From assembly GCF_013178945.1 (NCBI RefSeq), contig NZ_JABFDM010000015.1:43106-107105 (forward strand): a stretch of 64,000 nucleotides of DNA, given 5' to 3'. Below, one piece after another: positions 7,233 through 14,610 of the stretch; position 1 is the stretch's first letter, and each line of letters opens with the position of its first letter. The notes under the pieces were generated by a model, which did no database searches, was not told the origin of the DNA, and saw only the letters and a program-made list of their open reading frames with translations. The DNA is from Bradyrhizobium aeschynomenes (lineage in GTDB: Bacteria; Pseudomonadota; Alphaproteobacteria; Rhizobiales; Xanthobacteraceae). The position numbers and the translations under genes are program-made.

Positions 7233-7808
7233 TCAGCGGCTGGCGCGGGCCTGCTCCGCCTCCTGCTCCCAGCGCAGGATCGACCGCTCCAGACTGTGAA
7301 ATTTCTCGGCGACGTCGCCGTCGAATAGCGGGTCCTTGCGGTCGGACATGCGGGCGTCGATGTCGGCCCAGTCCTCGGCATGCAGGGCGCGCAAGGCAGC
7401 AGGAAACAGCAGCGTCTCCTCCTTGCGCAGATGCTCGCGCTGGCTGTCGATGAACTGCAGCACGGCCGCGTGGAAACTCTCGCGCAGGATCTCCTGGTCC
7501 GACAGCACCGCGTTCACCGCCTCGGCAAAGCCGCGCAGCCGCTGCGCCTCGCTGTCGTGCTCGTCATCGACGTCGCCATAGGTGGCCGCCGCCGCGGGAT
7601 CGCGCGCGCGCAGCTTGGCGAAGATCATCTCCTCCTTGGGATGATGACAGCGCTGCGGATAGTCCTCGAAATAGGCGATGATGCTTTGCAGGATGTCGTA
7701 GTCGGGCTTCCGATTGTGATCGAACAGCTCCAGCTCGTGCTCGAGCACCGAAAGAAGCTTCTCGAGATTCTCGTGCTCCTGCAGCAGCGCTTCGATGATC
7801 TTTGCCAT
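7233..7808 (-). CDS. hemerythrin-like (HHE domain) protein
   Basis: 191 residues. A four-helix non-haem di-iron domain with the expected His/Glu pattern: QEHENLEK near residue 10, CHHPKEEM around residue 60, DEHDSEA, then a second HHE-like half with REHLRKEETLLFP. Likely binds O2, NO or iron; the role is not fixed by sequence. The ATG at 7808 is preceded by AAGGCGAG; the frame extends upstream without a family match. Confidence 0.88.
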   Translation of the reverse strand: MAKIIEALLQEHENLEKLLSVLEHELELFDHNRKPDYDILQSIIAYFEDYPQRCHHPKEEMIFAKLRARDPAAAATYGDVDDEHDSEAQRLRGFAEAVNAVLSDQEILRESFHAAVLQFIDSQREHLRKEETLLFPAALRALHAEDWADIDARMSDRKDPLFDGDVAEKFHSLERSILRWEQEAEQARASR

Positions 7809-7948
7809 GGCGGTCTCGCCTTTGAGCCGGCCGGAACTGCCGAACCGGCATGCTCCCCTGATCGCAAAAGAATACGCCCGCGCGAGCGCGGGCGGCATTG
7901 CGGCAGATCAAACTGACACGGCGACATGACAGGCCGGCGGGACAGCCC

Positions 7949-9181
7949 TTACTCCGCGGCCATCGCCTGCGACGCACGCGGCAGGCCGAGCCGGTCCCAG
8001 ACCTCGACCAGCGCTTCGGCAAGCGTGTCGATCAGGCCGTCATCATGGTAGGGCGACGGGGTGATGCGCAGCCGCTCCAGGCCGCGCGGCACGGTCGGGT
8101 AGTTGATCGGCTGGATGTAGATGCTGTGCTCGGCCAACAGCAGATCGGACGCCGTCTTGCACTTCTCGGGATCGCCGACATGCACCGGCACGATGTGGGT
8201 ATCGGAGGGCATCACCGGCAGCCCGGAGGCGTTGAGCACGGCCTTCAGCCGCGCGGCGCGGTCCTGGTGCCGGTCGCGCTCCCATTGCGAGGTCTTCAAA
8301 TGGCGGATCGCGGCGGTCGCGGCGGCGCAGACCGGCGGCGGCAGCGCCGTGGTGAAGATGAAGCCCGGCGCATAGGAGCGCACGGCGTCGATCAGATTGG
8401 CGTTGGCGGCGATGTAGCCGCCGAGGCAGCCGTAGGCCTTGGCCAGCGTGCCCTCGAGGATGTCGATGCGCGCCATCGCGCCGTCGCGCTCGGCAATGCC
8501 GCCGCCGCGCGGACCGTACATGCCGACCGCATGGACCTCGTCCACGTAAGTCAGCGCGTTGTAGCGCTCGGCCAGGTCGCAGATGCGATGCAGCGGCGCG
8601 ACGTCGCCGTCCATCGAGTACAGGCTCTCGCAGACGATCAGCTTGGGCCGGTCCGGATCGGCCTGACGCAGCAGCTCTTCGAGATGGGCGAGGTCGTTGT
8701 GCCGCCAGACCTGCTTCTCGGTGCCGGCCTTGCGGACCCCCTCGATCATCGAATTGTGGTTCAGCGCATCCGACAGCAACAGGCAGTTCGGCAGCAGCTT
8801 TGCGATCGTCGAAATGCCGGTCTCGTTGGAGACGTAGCCTGACGTGAACACCAGCGCGGCTTCCTTGCCGTGGAGATCGGCGAGCTCGCGCTCGAGCTCG
8901 ATCAGCGGATGGTTGGTGCCGGCGATGTTGCGGGTGCCGCCGGCGCCGGTGCCCATGCGCGCAGCGACATCGACCATGGCGCCGATGACCTTCGGGTGCT
9001 GGCCCATGCCGAGATAGTCGTTGGAGCACCAGATGACGACGTCCTTCGGCCCCTCTGGCGAATGCCAGATCGCGTGCGGAAAGCGGCCGGCGAGGCGCTC
9101 GAGATCGGCGAATACGCGATAGCGGCGCTCCTGGTGCAATTGATCGAGGGCGCGGTCGAAATAGCTGTCGTAGGTCTTCAC
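7949..9181 (-). CDS. hemA: 5-aminolevulinate synthase
   Basis: 410 residues. Condenses glycine with succinyl-CoA to 5-aminolevulinate, the first step of the C4 haem pathway of alphaproteobacteria. PLP fold type I: GTGAGGTRNIAGT near residue 78, the VDEVHAVG Asp/His pair near residue 214, and the Schiff-base Lys248 in EGTLAKAYG. The start is a GTG with AAGGA 8 bases upstream. A candidate FNR/FixK box lies about 107 bases upstream. Confidence 0.98.
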   Translation of the reverse strand: MKTYDSYFDRALDQLHQERRYRVFADLERLAGRFPHAIWHSPEGPKDVVIWCSNDYLGMGQHPKVIGAMVDVAARMGTGAGGTRNIAGTNHPLIELERELADLHGKEAALVFTSGYVSNETGISTIAKLLPNCLLLSDALNHNSMIEGVRKAGTEKQVWRHNDLAHLEELLRQADPDRPKLIVCESLYSMDGDVAPLHRICDLAERYNALTYVDEVHAVGMYGPRGGGIAERDGAMARIDILEGTLAKAYGCLGGYIAANANLIDAVRSYAPGFIFTTALPPPVCAAATAAIRHLKTSQWERDRHQDRAARLKAVLNASGLPVMPSDTHIVPVHVGDPEKCKTASDLLLAEHSIYIQPINYPTVPRGLERLRITPSPYHDDGLIDTLAEALVEVWDRLGLPRASQAMAAE

Positions 9182-9287
9182 CTGATCCGTCCTTCCCCTG
9201 CCCGGCGGTCCGACGTCACAGGTCCCCGCGAGCCCTCTTGAGGTTTGTTTCTGGCGTGGACCAAAGCGCAGTTCTGCCCCCCCTTCG

Positions 9288-9301
9288 TTGATCCAGATCA
9301 G
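9288..9301. promoter_or_regulatory. candidate FNR/FixK2 box upstream of hemA
   Basis: TTGATCCAGATCAG: one mismatch from the FNR/FixK dyad TTGAT-N4-ATCAA. It lies between cds1-like (ending 9335) and hemA (starting 9181), at a distance that would allow class II-type activation of hemA under low oxygen. The TSS is not known. Confidence 0.55.
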
Positions 9302-9334
9302 GGATCGAGCAGGTCGGAGGGCATCCGGACCGGC

Positions 9335-10480
9335 TCAGGGGCTGGTGGGATTGGCTGCGTCGGCGATGTCGAGGGGGAGCGACCCACCGGTGTCGAGAAA
9401 CGCGGACAGAGCTGCCTCGTACGGCGCGGGATCGAGGCCGCGGCCGGCCAGCCATTGCGGCTCGTAATAGGTCTGGCGGTAGCGCTCGCCGGAATCGCAG
9501 ATCAGCGTGACCAGCGAGCCGGTCCGCCCGTCCTGCCGCATCTCGGCAGCGAGCCGGCACAGCGCCAGGAAGTTGGTCCCGGTCGAGCCGCCGACCGGAC
9601 GGCGCAAACGCCGCGTCAGCACGTTCATCGCCGCGATCGAGGCGGCGTCCGGCACCTTCATCATCCGGTCGACCACGCCGGGCACGAAGGACGGCTCGCA
9701 GCGCGGACGGCCGACGCCCTCGATCAGCGACGGCCGATCGCAGGTCCTCGCGCAATCGCCCGAGCAGAAGGCGTCGAAGAACGCCGAGTGCTCGACATCG
9801 GCGACGCACAGTCGCGTCGGATGGCGGCGATAGCGCAGATAGCGCCCCATCGTGGCCGACGTGCCGCCGGTTCCCGCCCCCATCACGATCCATTCGGGCA
9901 GCGGACAACGCTCGCCCTGCAACTGGGTGAAGATCGACTCGGCGATGTTGTTGTTGCCGCGCCAGTCGGTGGCACGCTCGGCGAAGGTGAACTGGTCCAT
10001 GTAATGGCCGCCGAGCCGGCTCGCGAGCGCCGCCGCCTCGGCATAGAGCGCGCGGCCGTCGTCGATCAGGTGGCAGTTGCCGCCATAATGCGTGATCGCC
10101 GCGATCTTTTCCGCCGAGGTCGTGCGCGGCATGACGGCATAGAACGGCACGCCGATCATCTGCGCGAAGTAGGCCTCGGACACCGCGGTCGAGCCCGAGG
10201 AGGCCTCGACGACCGGCGTGCCCTCACGGATATGGCCGTTGCACAGCGCGTACAGGAACAGCGAGCGCGCCAACCGATGCTTGAGGCTGCCGGTCGGGTG
10301 CGTCGATTCGTCCTTCAGGTAGACATCGATGCCGGCGAGCGCGGGCAGGATCAGGCGGATCAGATGGGTGTCGGCGGTCCGGCACTGGTCGGCCTCGATG
10401 GCCGCCACGGCGTCGTCGACCCAGCCGCGGCGATAGCGCGGACCACAGGGGATGGAAGGTGACCAAAGCGGCGAATTCAT
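9335..10480 (-). CDS. PLP-dependent cysteine synthase/desulfhydrase family protein (Cds1-like)
   Basis: 381 residues, PLP fold type II. The Schiff-base Lys67 is in HPTGSLKHRLA, with the SSGSTA substrate-binding loop after it and the GAGTGGTSAT phosphate-binding glycine loop near residue 200. A cysteine-rich insert (FCSGDCARTC) precedes IEGVGRPR. The HPTGSLKHRLARSLF signature and insert match the group that includes mycobacterial Cds1 cysteine desulfhydrase; synthase activity remains possible. ATG 10480 chosen because similarity starts there; the ribosome site is weak. Confidence 0.85.
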   Translation of the reverse strand: MNSPLWSPSIPCGPRYRRGWVDDAVAAIEADQCRTADTHLIRLILPALAGIDVYLKDESTHPTGSLKHRLARSLFLYALCNGHIREGTPVVEASSGSTAVSEAYFAQMIGVPFYAVMPRTTSAEKIAAITHYGGNCHLIDDGRALYAEAAALASRLGGHYMDQFTFAERATDWRGNNNIAESIFTQLQGERCPLPEWIVMGAGTGGTSATMGRYLRYRRHPTRLCVADVEHSAFFDAFCSGDCARTCDRPSLIEGVGRPRCEPSFVPGVVDRMMKVPDAASIAAMNVLTRRLRRPVGGSTGTNFLALCRLAAEMRQDGRTGSLVTLICDSGERYRQTYYEPQWLAGRGLDPAPYEAALSAFLDTGGSLPLDIADAANPTSP

Positions 10481-10669
10481 TGCGGCAACCGACCATGATC
10501 GCTTGCCGGCATCAAGCCCGTCGGTCCGGTCATGCGGAGCAAGCTGGGGGCAAACGGCTCGGCGCCAGCGATTCGCAAGTTCCCGCGCAGCCGCCGCGCC
10601 ACCCCCAAGGCTCTCGCCCCGCGCGCAACGCGAGGCAGTCGCACGTGCGCGCCTCAGCAGGAATTTTGA

Positions 10670-10798
10670 ATGACGGCGACAATGGTCAAACAAATGCACA
10701 CTTTCGCGACGAAGTATGGCCGGGCATGGTCGACCGGGCGCGACCGCAATCGACCCATGCATGCGGGCGCACCGAGCCCGCTCCGAGGGGCACCATGA
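10670..10798 (+). CDS. possible 42-residue protein overlapping the next start
   Basis: ATG with AGGA 9 bases upstream. The product begins MTATMVKQMHTFATKYGRAW and turns Pro/Gly/Ala-rich. Its TGA overlaps the ATG of the next gene as ATGA, which suggests translational coupling. No family recognised; may be spurious. It is the only candidate in the gap 10481-10794; the rest of that gap shows nothing I can support. Confidence 0.3.
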   Translation: MTATMVKQMHTFATKYGRAWSTGRDRNRPMHAGAPSPLRGAP

Positions 10799-11031
10799 GA
10801 GTTGTTTCGATCATCCTTGTTGCGTGTGCAATCAGCCAGGCGGCCTCGGCAGAGGGCCTGGAATGCCGGCGTGTCGCCGATCCGACCCCGCGCCTGAGCT
10901 GCGTGGAGACACCGACCACGGCGCAGGCGCCGACGACGTCGCGCACCGACGCCTGGACGCCGGTCGAGCCACGGCGGGAGACCCCGCGTGACGGTGACGG
11001 CGCGGCTGCGCGAGGCTCCCGGACGCGCTGA
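10795..11031 (+). CDS. small secreted Cys-pair protein
   Basis: 78 residues; GAGGGG sits 4 bases before the ATG. Signal peptide MRVVSIILVACAISQAASA, then a mature part with CRRVADPTPRLSC (two Cys that could form a disulfide) and a Thr/Pro/Arg-rich disordered tail. The pattern CRR-x-DPTPR-x-SC recurs in small Bradyrhizobium secreted hypotheticals. Function unknown. Confidence 0.6.
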   Translation: MRVVSIILVACAISQAASAEGLECRRVADPTPRLSCVETPTTAQAPTTSRTDAWTPVEPRRETPRDGDGAAARGSRTR

Positions 11032-11222
11032 GGCGGGCGCCCTGGGACCACCCTCCGGCTTGCGGGACGGCCGCGCGAGGTCCGCTCCGTCCATGCCTTG
11101 ATGTGCGGCCGTTTTTGCCGACATGTAGGTCGTGGCTCGCAGCCACGGACCGACGTCGACCCCATGCCAGGCGCGGCAGGTGACGAGTTGGTTCGGCCAG
11201 CGGCACGGAATGATTGGAGACC

Positions 11223-12251
11223 ATGGCCTACCTGCCCTCGCAAATGACCCTGCTCGAAGCGCTTGCGACCGTAATCGGCACCGCTGCCATCGCCCCTGCG
11301 CTGCTGATCCTGTGGCTGGTGGTGGCCGCCGGGGACAATTCCGGTCCGCCGCTCAAGATATGGACCGCATTCCTGCTCGGGGCAGCCAGCGTGTTGCTGC
11401 TCGGCATCGTCAGGATCCCGTTCCAGCACGTCGGATTGTCGCTGGAGAACCCGTGGATTGCGCAGGCCGTCCGGGCCCTGTTCACCGTCGCTCTCCCGGA
11501 AGAGATCGCCAAGGTGGCCGTGATCGCGGCGCTATGGTCGCGGCGCCGCCAAGTCGGCAATGCCATGGATACGGTGTTCTATGGCGCTGCAGTCGGCCTC
11601 GGCTTCGCGGCCTATGAGAACCTCGCCTACCTCGTCCAGCACGCGGAGATGTGGCGTTCGCTGGCGATCCTGCGCAGCGTGCTCACCGTGCCGTTCCATG
11701 GTGCGCTCGGCATCATCGCCGGCGCCTATCTGGCGATCGCCCGCACCTCGACGGCGCTCGGCGCCAACCGGCACAACCGCGACTGGGCGCGGATGTCGAG
11801 CTGGGCGCTGGTGCTGGCCGCCCCCGTGGCGCTGCATGCGGCCTTCGACTATCCTCTGCTGCTGCTGCAGCGGGCCTCCAATCTCGATCCGACCTCACGG
11901 CTCTGGCTCGGCGGCGTCAGCGTCTTGATCGGCTTCTCCTCGATCGGGCTTGCCGTGCGGCTGGTGCGCCGGGTCGCCCATCACCACACACCACGCACCG
12001 AGGTGGCGAAGGCCCGGCTCAGCCAGTTGCGCCGGATGTGGGCGCTGCTGCTGCTCGGCGGCGCGGCCGGCTTCATTGGTCTGGGCTTCGTGCTGACCTC
12101 GATCCGGCACTGGCTGCTCAACCCCGATCGCAACGTCGCCGGCGTCCTGGTTCCCCTGGGGCTGACGGCAATCCTGCTCGGGGTCGCCCTCCTGATTGTC
12201 ACGACCACCATCTATGTCTTCGGCCGCAACCGGATGCGGACGACTGCGTAG
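11223..12251 (+). CDS. PrsW-family intramembrane metalloprotease
   Basis: 342 residues, about eight membrane helices. The four PrsW signature motifs are all present: PEEIAK (Glu93, Glu94, Lys97), FAAYEN (Glu132, Asn133), PFHG (His159) and HAAFD (His205, Asp209). PrsW of Bacillus cuts an anti-sigma factor in the membrane; whether that is so here is unknown. The ATG has GGAG 3 bases upstream; an in-frame TTG lies at 11214. Followed by hdeD-like 117 bases on, same strand. Confidence 0.9.
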   Translation: MAYLPSQMTLLEALATVIGTAAIAPALLILWLVVAAGDNSGPPLKIWTAFLLGAASVLLLGIVRIPFQHVGLSLENPWIAQAVRALFTVALPEEIAKVAVIAALWSRRRQVGNAMDTVFYGAAVGLGFAAYENLAYLVQHAEMWRSLAILRSVLTVPFHGALGIIAGAYLAIARTSTALGANRHNRDWARMSSWALVLAAPVALHAAFDYPLLLLQRASNLDPTSRLWLGGVSVLIGFSSIGLAVRLVRRVAHHHTPRTEVAKARLSQLRRMWALLLLGGAAGFIGLGFVLTSIRHWLLNPDRNVAGVLVPLGLTAILLGVALLIVTTTIYVFGRNRMRTTA

Positions 12252-12368
12252 GCGCAGGCCGCAGGACCTCGGATTGCAGCGAAACGCGCATCACGCGCTT
12301 GTCCGGGCCGCCGTTCCTCACCATTTGCCTGGCAGGCAGGCGCGTGGCCTTGCCCGGAGTGACGATCA

Positions 12369-12956
12369 ATGACCCTTCCCCAGGATTCGATTCCGCCCGA
12401 GCTCGAGCGCATGAGGTCGCAGATGAGCGCGGCCGTGCACGCGCATTGGAAGGCCTTTCTCATCGAAGGCATCCTGCTCGCGGTGCTCGGCCTTGTTGCG
12501 ATGGTTCTCACCCCGCTGGCGAGCCTCGCGGTGACGATCTTCCTCGGCTGGATGTTCCTGATCTCGGGCATTGCCGGGCTGGCGCTCACCTTCTGGGCGC
12601 GCGGCATGCCCGGCTTCTGGTGGTCGCTGCTATCTGCGGCGTTGGCCATCATCGCCGGCTTCATCCTGGTGGCACAGCCGGTCCAGGGCACGGTCACGCT
12701 GACCGTCGTGGTGGGCGTCTATTTCCTCGCGGAGGGCGTCGCCACCATCATGTATGCGCTGGAGCACCGGCGCGAGCTATCAGGACGCTGGTCGTGGCTC
12801 GCCATCTCCGGCATCGTCGACATCGCGATCGCCGGCATCATCATCTCTGGCCTGCCGGGCACGGCGACGTGGGCGATCGGCCTGCTGGTCGGCATCAACC
12901 TGCTGTTCGGCGGGCTGTCGATGATCGGCATGGCGCTCGCCGCGCGCAATGCCTGA
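12369..12956 (+). CDS. HdeD-family (DUF308) membrane protein
   Basis: 195 residues with six predicted membrane helices arranged as repeated DUF308 pairs (for example VTIFLGWMFLISGIAGLAL and TLTVVVGVYFLAEGVATIM). HdeD of E. coli is linked to acid resistance at high cell density; the biochemical role is unknown. Same strand as the PrsW-like gene, possibly co-transcribed. Confidence 0.88.
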   Translation: MTLPQDSIPPELERMRSQMSAAVHAHWKAFLIEGILLAVLGLVAMVLTPLASLAVTIFLGWMFLISGIAGLALTFWARGMPGFWWSLLSAALAIIAGFILVAQPVQGTVTLTVVVGVYFLAEGVATIMYALEHRRELSGRWSWLAISGIVDIAIAGIIISGLPGTATWAIGLLVGINLLFGGLSMIGMALAARNA

Positions 12957-12980
12957 GGCCGGACGGTCACGATTTTCCGG

Positions 12981-13009
12981 ATGACAAGCGGCCGCGCGGC
13001 CGCTATAGA
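12981..13009 (+). promoter_or_regulatory. sigma70-type promoter of the aroG attenuator
   Basis: ATGACA (12981-12986), exactly 17 bp, TATAGA (13004-13009). Initiation 7-8 bases after the -10 falls on or next to the ATG at 13017, implying a leaderless leader-peptide RNA. The spacer is filled by a perfect 16-bp palindrome GCGGCCGCGCGGCCGC (12988-13003), which could be a repressor site or chance in GC-rich DNA. Confidence 0.7.
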
Positions 13010-13016
13010 GCCTGTC

Positions 13017-13097
13017 ATGATCACCGTCGCCACCAGCTATTATTGGTACTTTAGCTACGACAGCTCGCTGGCGGCGGGAGGATCGCGCTCAATCTGA
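13017..13097 (+). CDS. aromatic-amino-acid leader peptide of aroG
   Basis: 26 codons: MITVATS, then YYWYFSY at codons 8-14, then DSSLAAGGSRSI and TGA. Six of seven consecutive residues are Tyr, Trp or Phe, far beyond chance. There is no ribosome site, in line with a leaderless start. It sits upstream of an intrinsic terminator and of the first enzyme of the shikimate pathway, so ribosome stalling at these codons would report shortage of any of the three aromatic amino acids. Same logic as trpL/pheL; in Sinorhizobium the trpL transcript is also leaderless. Confidence 0.88.
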   Translation: MITVATSYYWYFSYDSSLAAGGSRSI

Positions 13098-13147
13098 CAC
13101 ATTGCAGCAAGATATCCGAACGAGCCGCCAGACCTGGCGGCTTTTTT
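13028..13147 (+). promoter_or_regulatory. transcription attenuator (regions 1-4) of aroG
   Basis: Region 1 CGCCACCAGC (13028-13037, codons 4-7) pairs with region 2 GCTGGCGGCG (13067-13076) at 9 of 10 positions. Region 2 CTGGCGGC (13068-13075) pairs perfectly over 8 bp with region 3 GCCGCCAG (13124-13131). Region 3 alternatively pairs with region 4 to make the terminator. A ribosome stalled on codons 8-12 covers region 1, frees region 2 and favours the 2:3 antiterminator; full translation lets 1:2 form and leaves 3:4 to terminate. Confidence 0.82.
13124..13147 (+). terminator. intrinsic (attenuator) terminator before aroG
   Basis: GCCGCCA, tetraloop GACC, TGGCGGC, then six T residues. It lies 40 bases upstream of the aroG start codon and not after a gene end, which marks it as regulatory. 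Confidence 0.93.
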
Positions 13148-13187
13148 ATTGCCGGCAGGTGCCCACCAAGACACGCAGGAGCCCGCC

Positions 13188-14273
13188 GTGCTGAGCACCA
13201 CAGACGATCTTCGTATCAAGGAAATCAAGGAGTTGAGCCTGCCCGTGGAGGTGATGGGCGAGATTCCGCGGACCCTCACCGCCACCCGGGTGGTGATGGC
13301 CGCGCGTAACGCCATCCACGCCATCCTGACCGGGAGCGACGACCGCCTGCTGGTCATCGTCGGCCCCTGCTCGATCCATGATCCGGACGCCGCGATCGAC
13401 TACGCCGGCCGGCTCGCGGCGCTGCGCGAGCGCCTGGGCGATCGGCTCGAGATCGTGATGCGCGTGTATTTCGAGAAGCCGCGCACCACCGTCGGCTGGA
13501 AGGGCCTGATCAACGATCCCGGTCTCGACAACTCGTTCGACATCAACAAGGGCCTGCGCCTCGCGCGCAGCGTGCTCTCGGCGGTCAACAATCTGGGCCT
13601 GCCGGCCGGATGCGAATTCCTCGACATGACGACGCCGCAATACATCGCGGATCTCGTCGCCTGGGCCGCGATCGGCGCGCGCACGACCGAGAGCCAGATC
13701 CATCGCGAGCTCGCCTCCGGCCTGTCCTGTCCGGTCGGCTTCAAGAACGGCACCGACGGCAACATCCGCATCGCGACGGATGCGGTGAAGTCGGCCGCGC
13801 ACCCGCATCATTTCATGGCGGTGACCAAGGGCGGCCGCTCCGGCATCGCGGCGACCACGGGCAACGAGGACTGCCACATCATCCTGCGCGGCGGCAGCGG
13901 CCCGAACTACGACGCAGCTCATGTCGAGCAGGCCTCGGCCGAGCTGATCAAGGCTGGCCTGCCGGCGCGGCTGATGATCGACACCAGCCACGCCAATTCG
14001 AGCAAGAAGCCGGAGAACCAGCCGCTCGTCGCCGCCGACATCGCAGGCCAGCTCATCGCGGGCGAGCAGCGCATCATGGGCGTGATGATCGAAAGTCATC
14101 TCGTGGCGGGCCGGCAGGACGTCAAGCCTGGCGTGCCGCTGACCTACGGCCAGAGCATCACCGACGGCTGCATCGGATGGGACACGACGGTCGAGGTGCT
14201 GGAGCGGCTCGCCGAGGCGGTCGCGGCGCGACGGGCGCTGGGCCGCGAGGCCGTGCGAGAGCGCTCGGCTTAA
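13188..14273 (+). CDS. aroG: 3-deoxy-7-phosphoheptulonate (DAHP) synthase, class I
   Basis: 361 residues. Joins phosphoenolpyruvate and erythrose 4-phosphate, the entry step to aromatic amino acids. AroG/F/H-type motifs: VGPCSIHDP (metal and PEP binding) near residue 57, FEKPRTTVGWKG, GFKNGTDGN, and a C-terminal DTSHANSSK followed by MIESHL. Start GTG 13188 has AGGAG 6 bases upstream; the open frame to 13149 overlaps the terminator and is excluded. Controlled by the attenuator at 13017-13147. AroG-type enzymes are also often feedback-inhibited; which amino acid inhibits this one is not visible. Confidence 0.96.
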   Translation: MLSTTDDLRIKEIKELSLPVEVMGEIPRTLTATRVVMAARNAIHAILTGSDDRLLVIVGPCSIHDPDAAIDYAGRLAALRERLGDRLEIVMRVYFEKPRTTVGWKGLINDPGLDNSFDINKGLRLARSVLSAVNNLGLPAGCEFLDMTTPQYIADLVAWAAIGARTTESQIHRELASGLSCPVGFKNGTDGNIRIATDAVKSAAHPHHFMAVTKGGRSGIAATTGNEDCHIILRGGSGPNYDAAHVEQASAELIKAGLPARLMIDTSHANSSKKPENQPLVAADIAGQLIAGEQRIMGVMIESHLVAGRQDVKPGVPLTYGQSITDGCIGWDTTVEVLERLAEAVAARRALGREAVRERSA

Positions 14274-14323
14274 GGCCCATTGGCATGAATGAGCGGTGCG
14301 CCTCCGGCGCGCCGTGGCCGCTC

Positions 14324-14560
14324 TCAGCAGCCGCGGCAGATGCTCTTGATCTTGCGATCGAGCTCGCGCTCTTCCTTGCTCATGCCGCTCATCGAACTTT
14401 CCTCGGCCTGCTCGGCCTTCGGCAGATCGCTCGGACGCGGCTGGCGGCGCTTCTTCTGCATCTGCGTCGAGGGATCGCCGCTCGCACCGCTGCTCTGCGC
14501 CAGCACGGCGCCATCGGTCACGAGGATCAGGAGCCCCATCGCGAGCGCAAGTTTCTTCAT
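14324..14560 (-). CDS. small secreted basic protein
   Basis: 78 residues with GAGGAG before the ATG. Signal peptide MKKLALAMGLLILVTDGAVLA, then a hydrophilic disordered mature part with KKRRQPRPSD, a Met/Ser/Glu-rich helix (SKEERELDRKIKS) and a terminal CRGC. Convergent with aroG. Function unknown. Confidence 0.65.
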   Translation of the reverse strand: MKKLALAMGLLILVTDGAVLAQSSGASGDPSTQMQKKRRQPRPSDLPKAEQAEESSMSGMSKEERELDRKIKSICRGC

Positions 14561-14610
14561 GTTGCTCCTCCGTGTCTGCGGATCGACTTCAGCGGAATCG
14601 CCGGGACACT

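Noticed and set aside
13149..13187. Extending aroG to the start of its open frame at 13149
   Set aside because: It would begin next to the terminator T tract without a ribosome site; the GTG at 13188 has AGGAG at the right distance.
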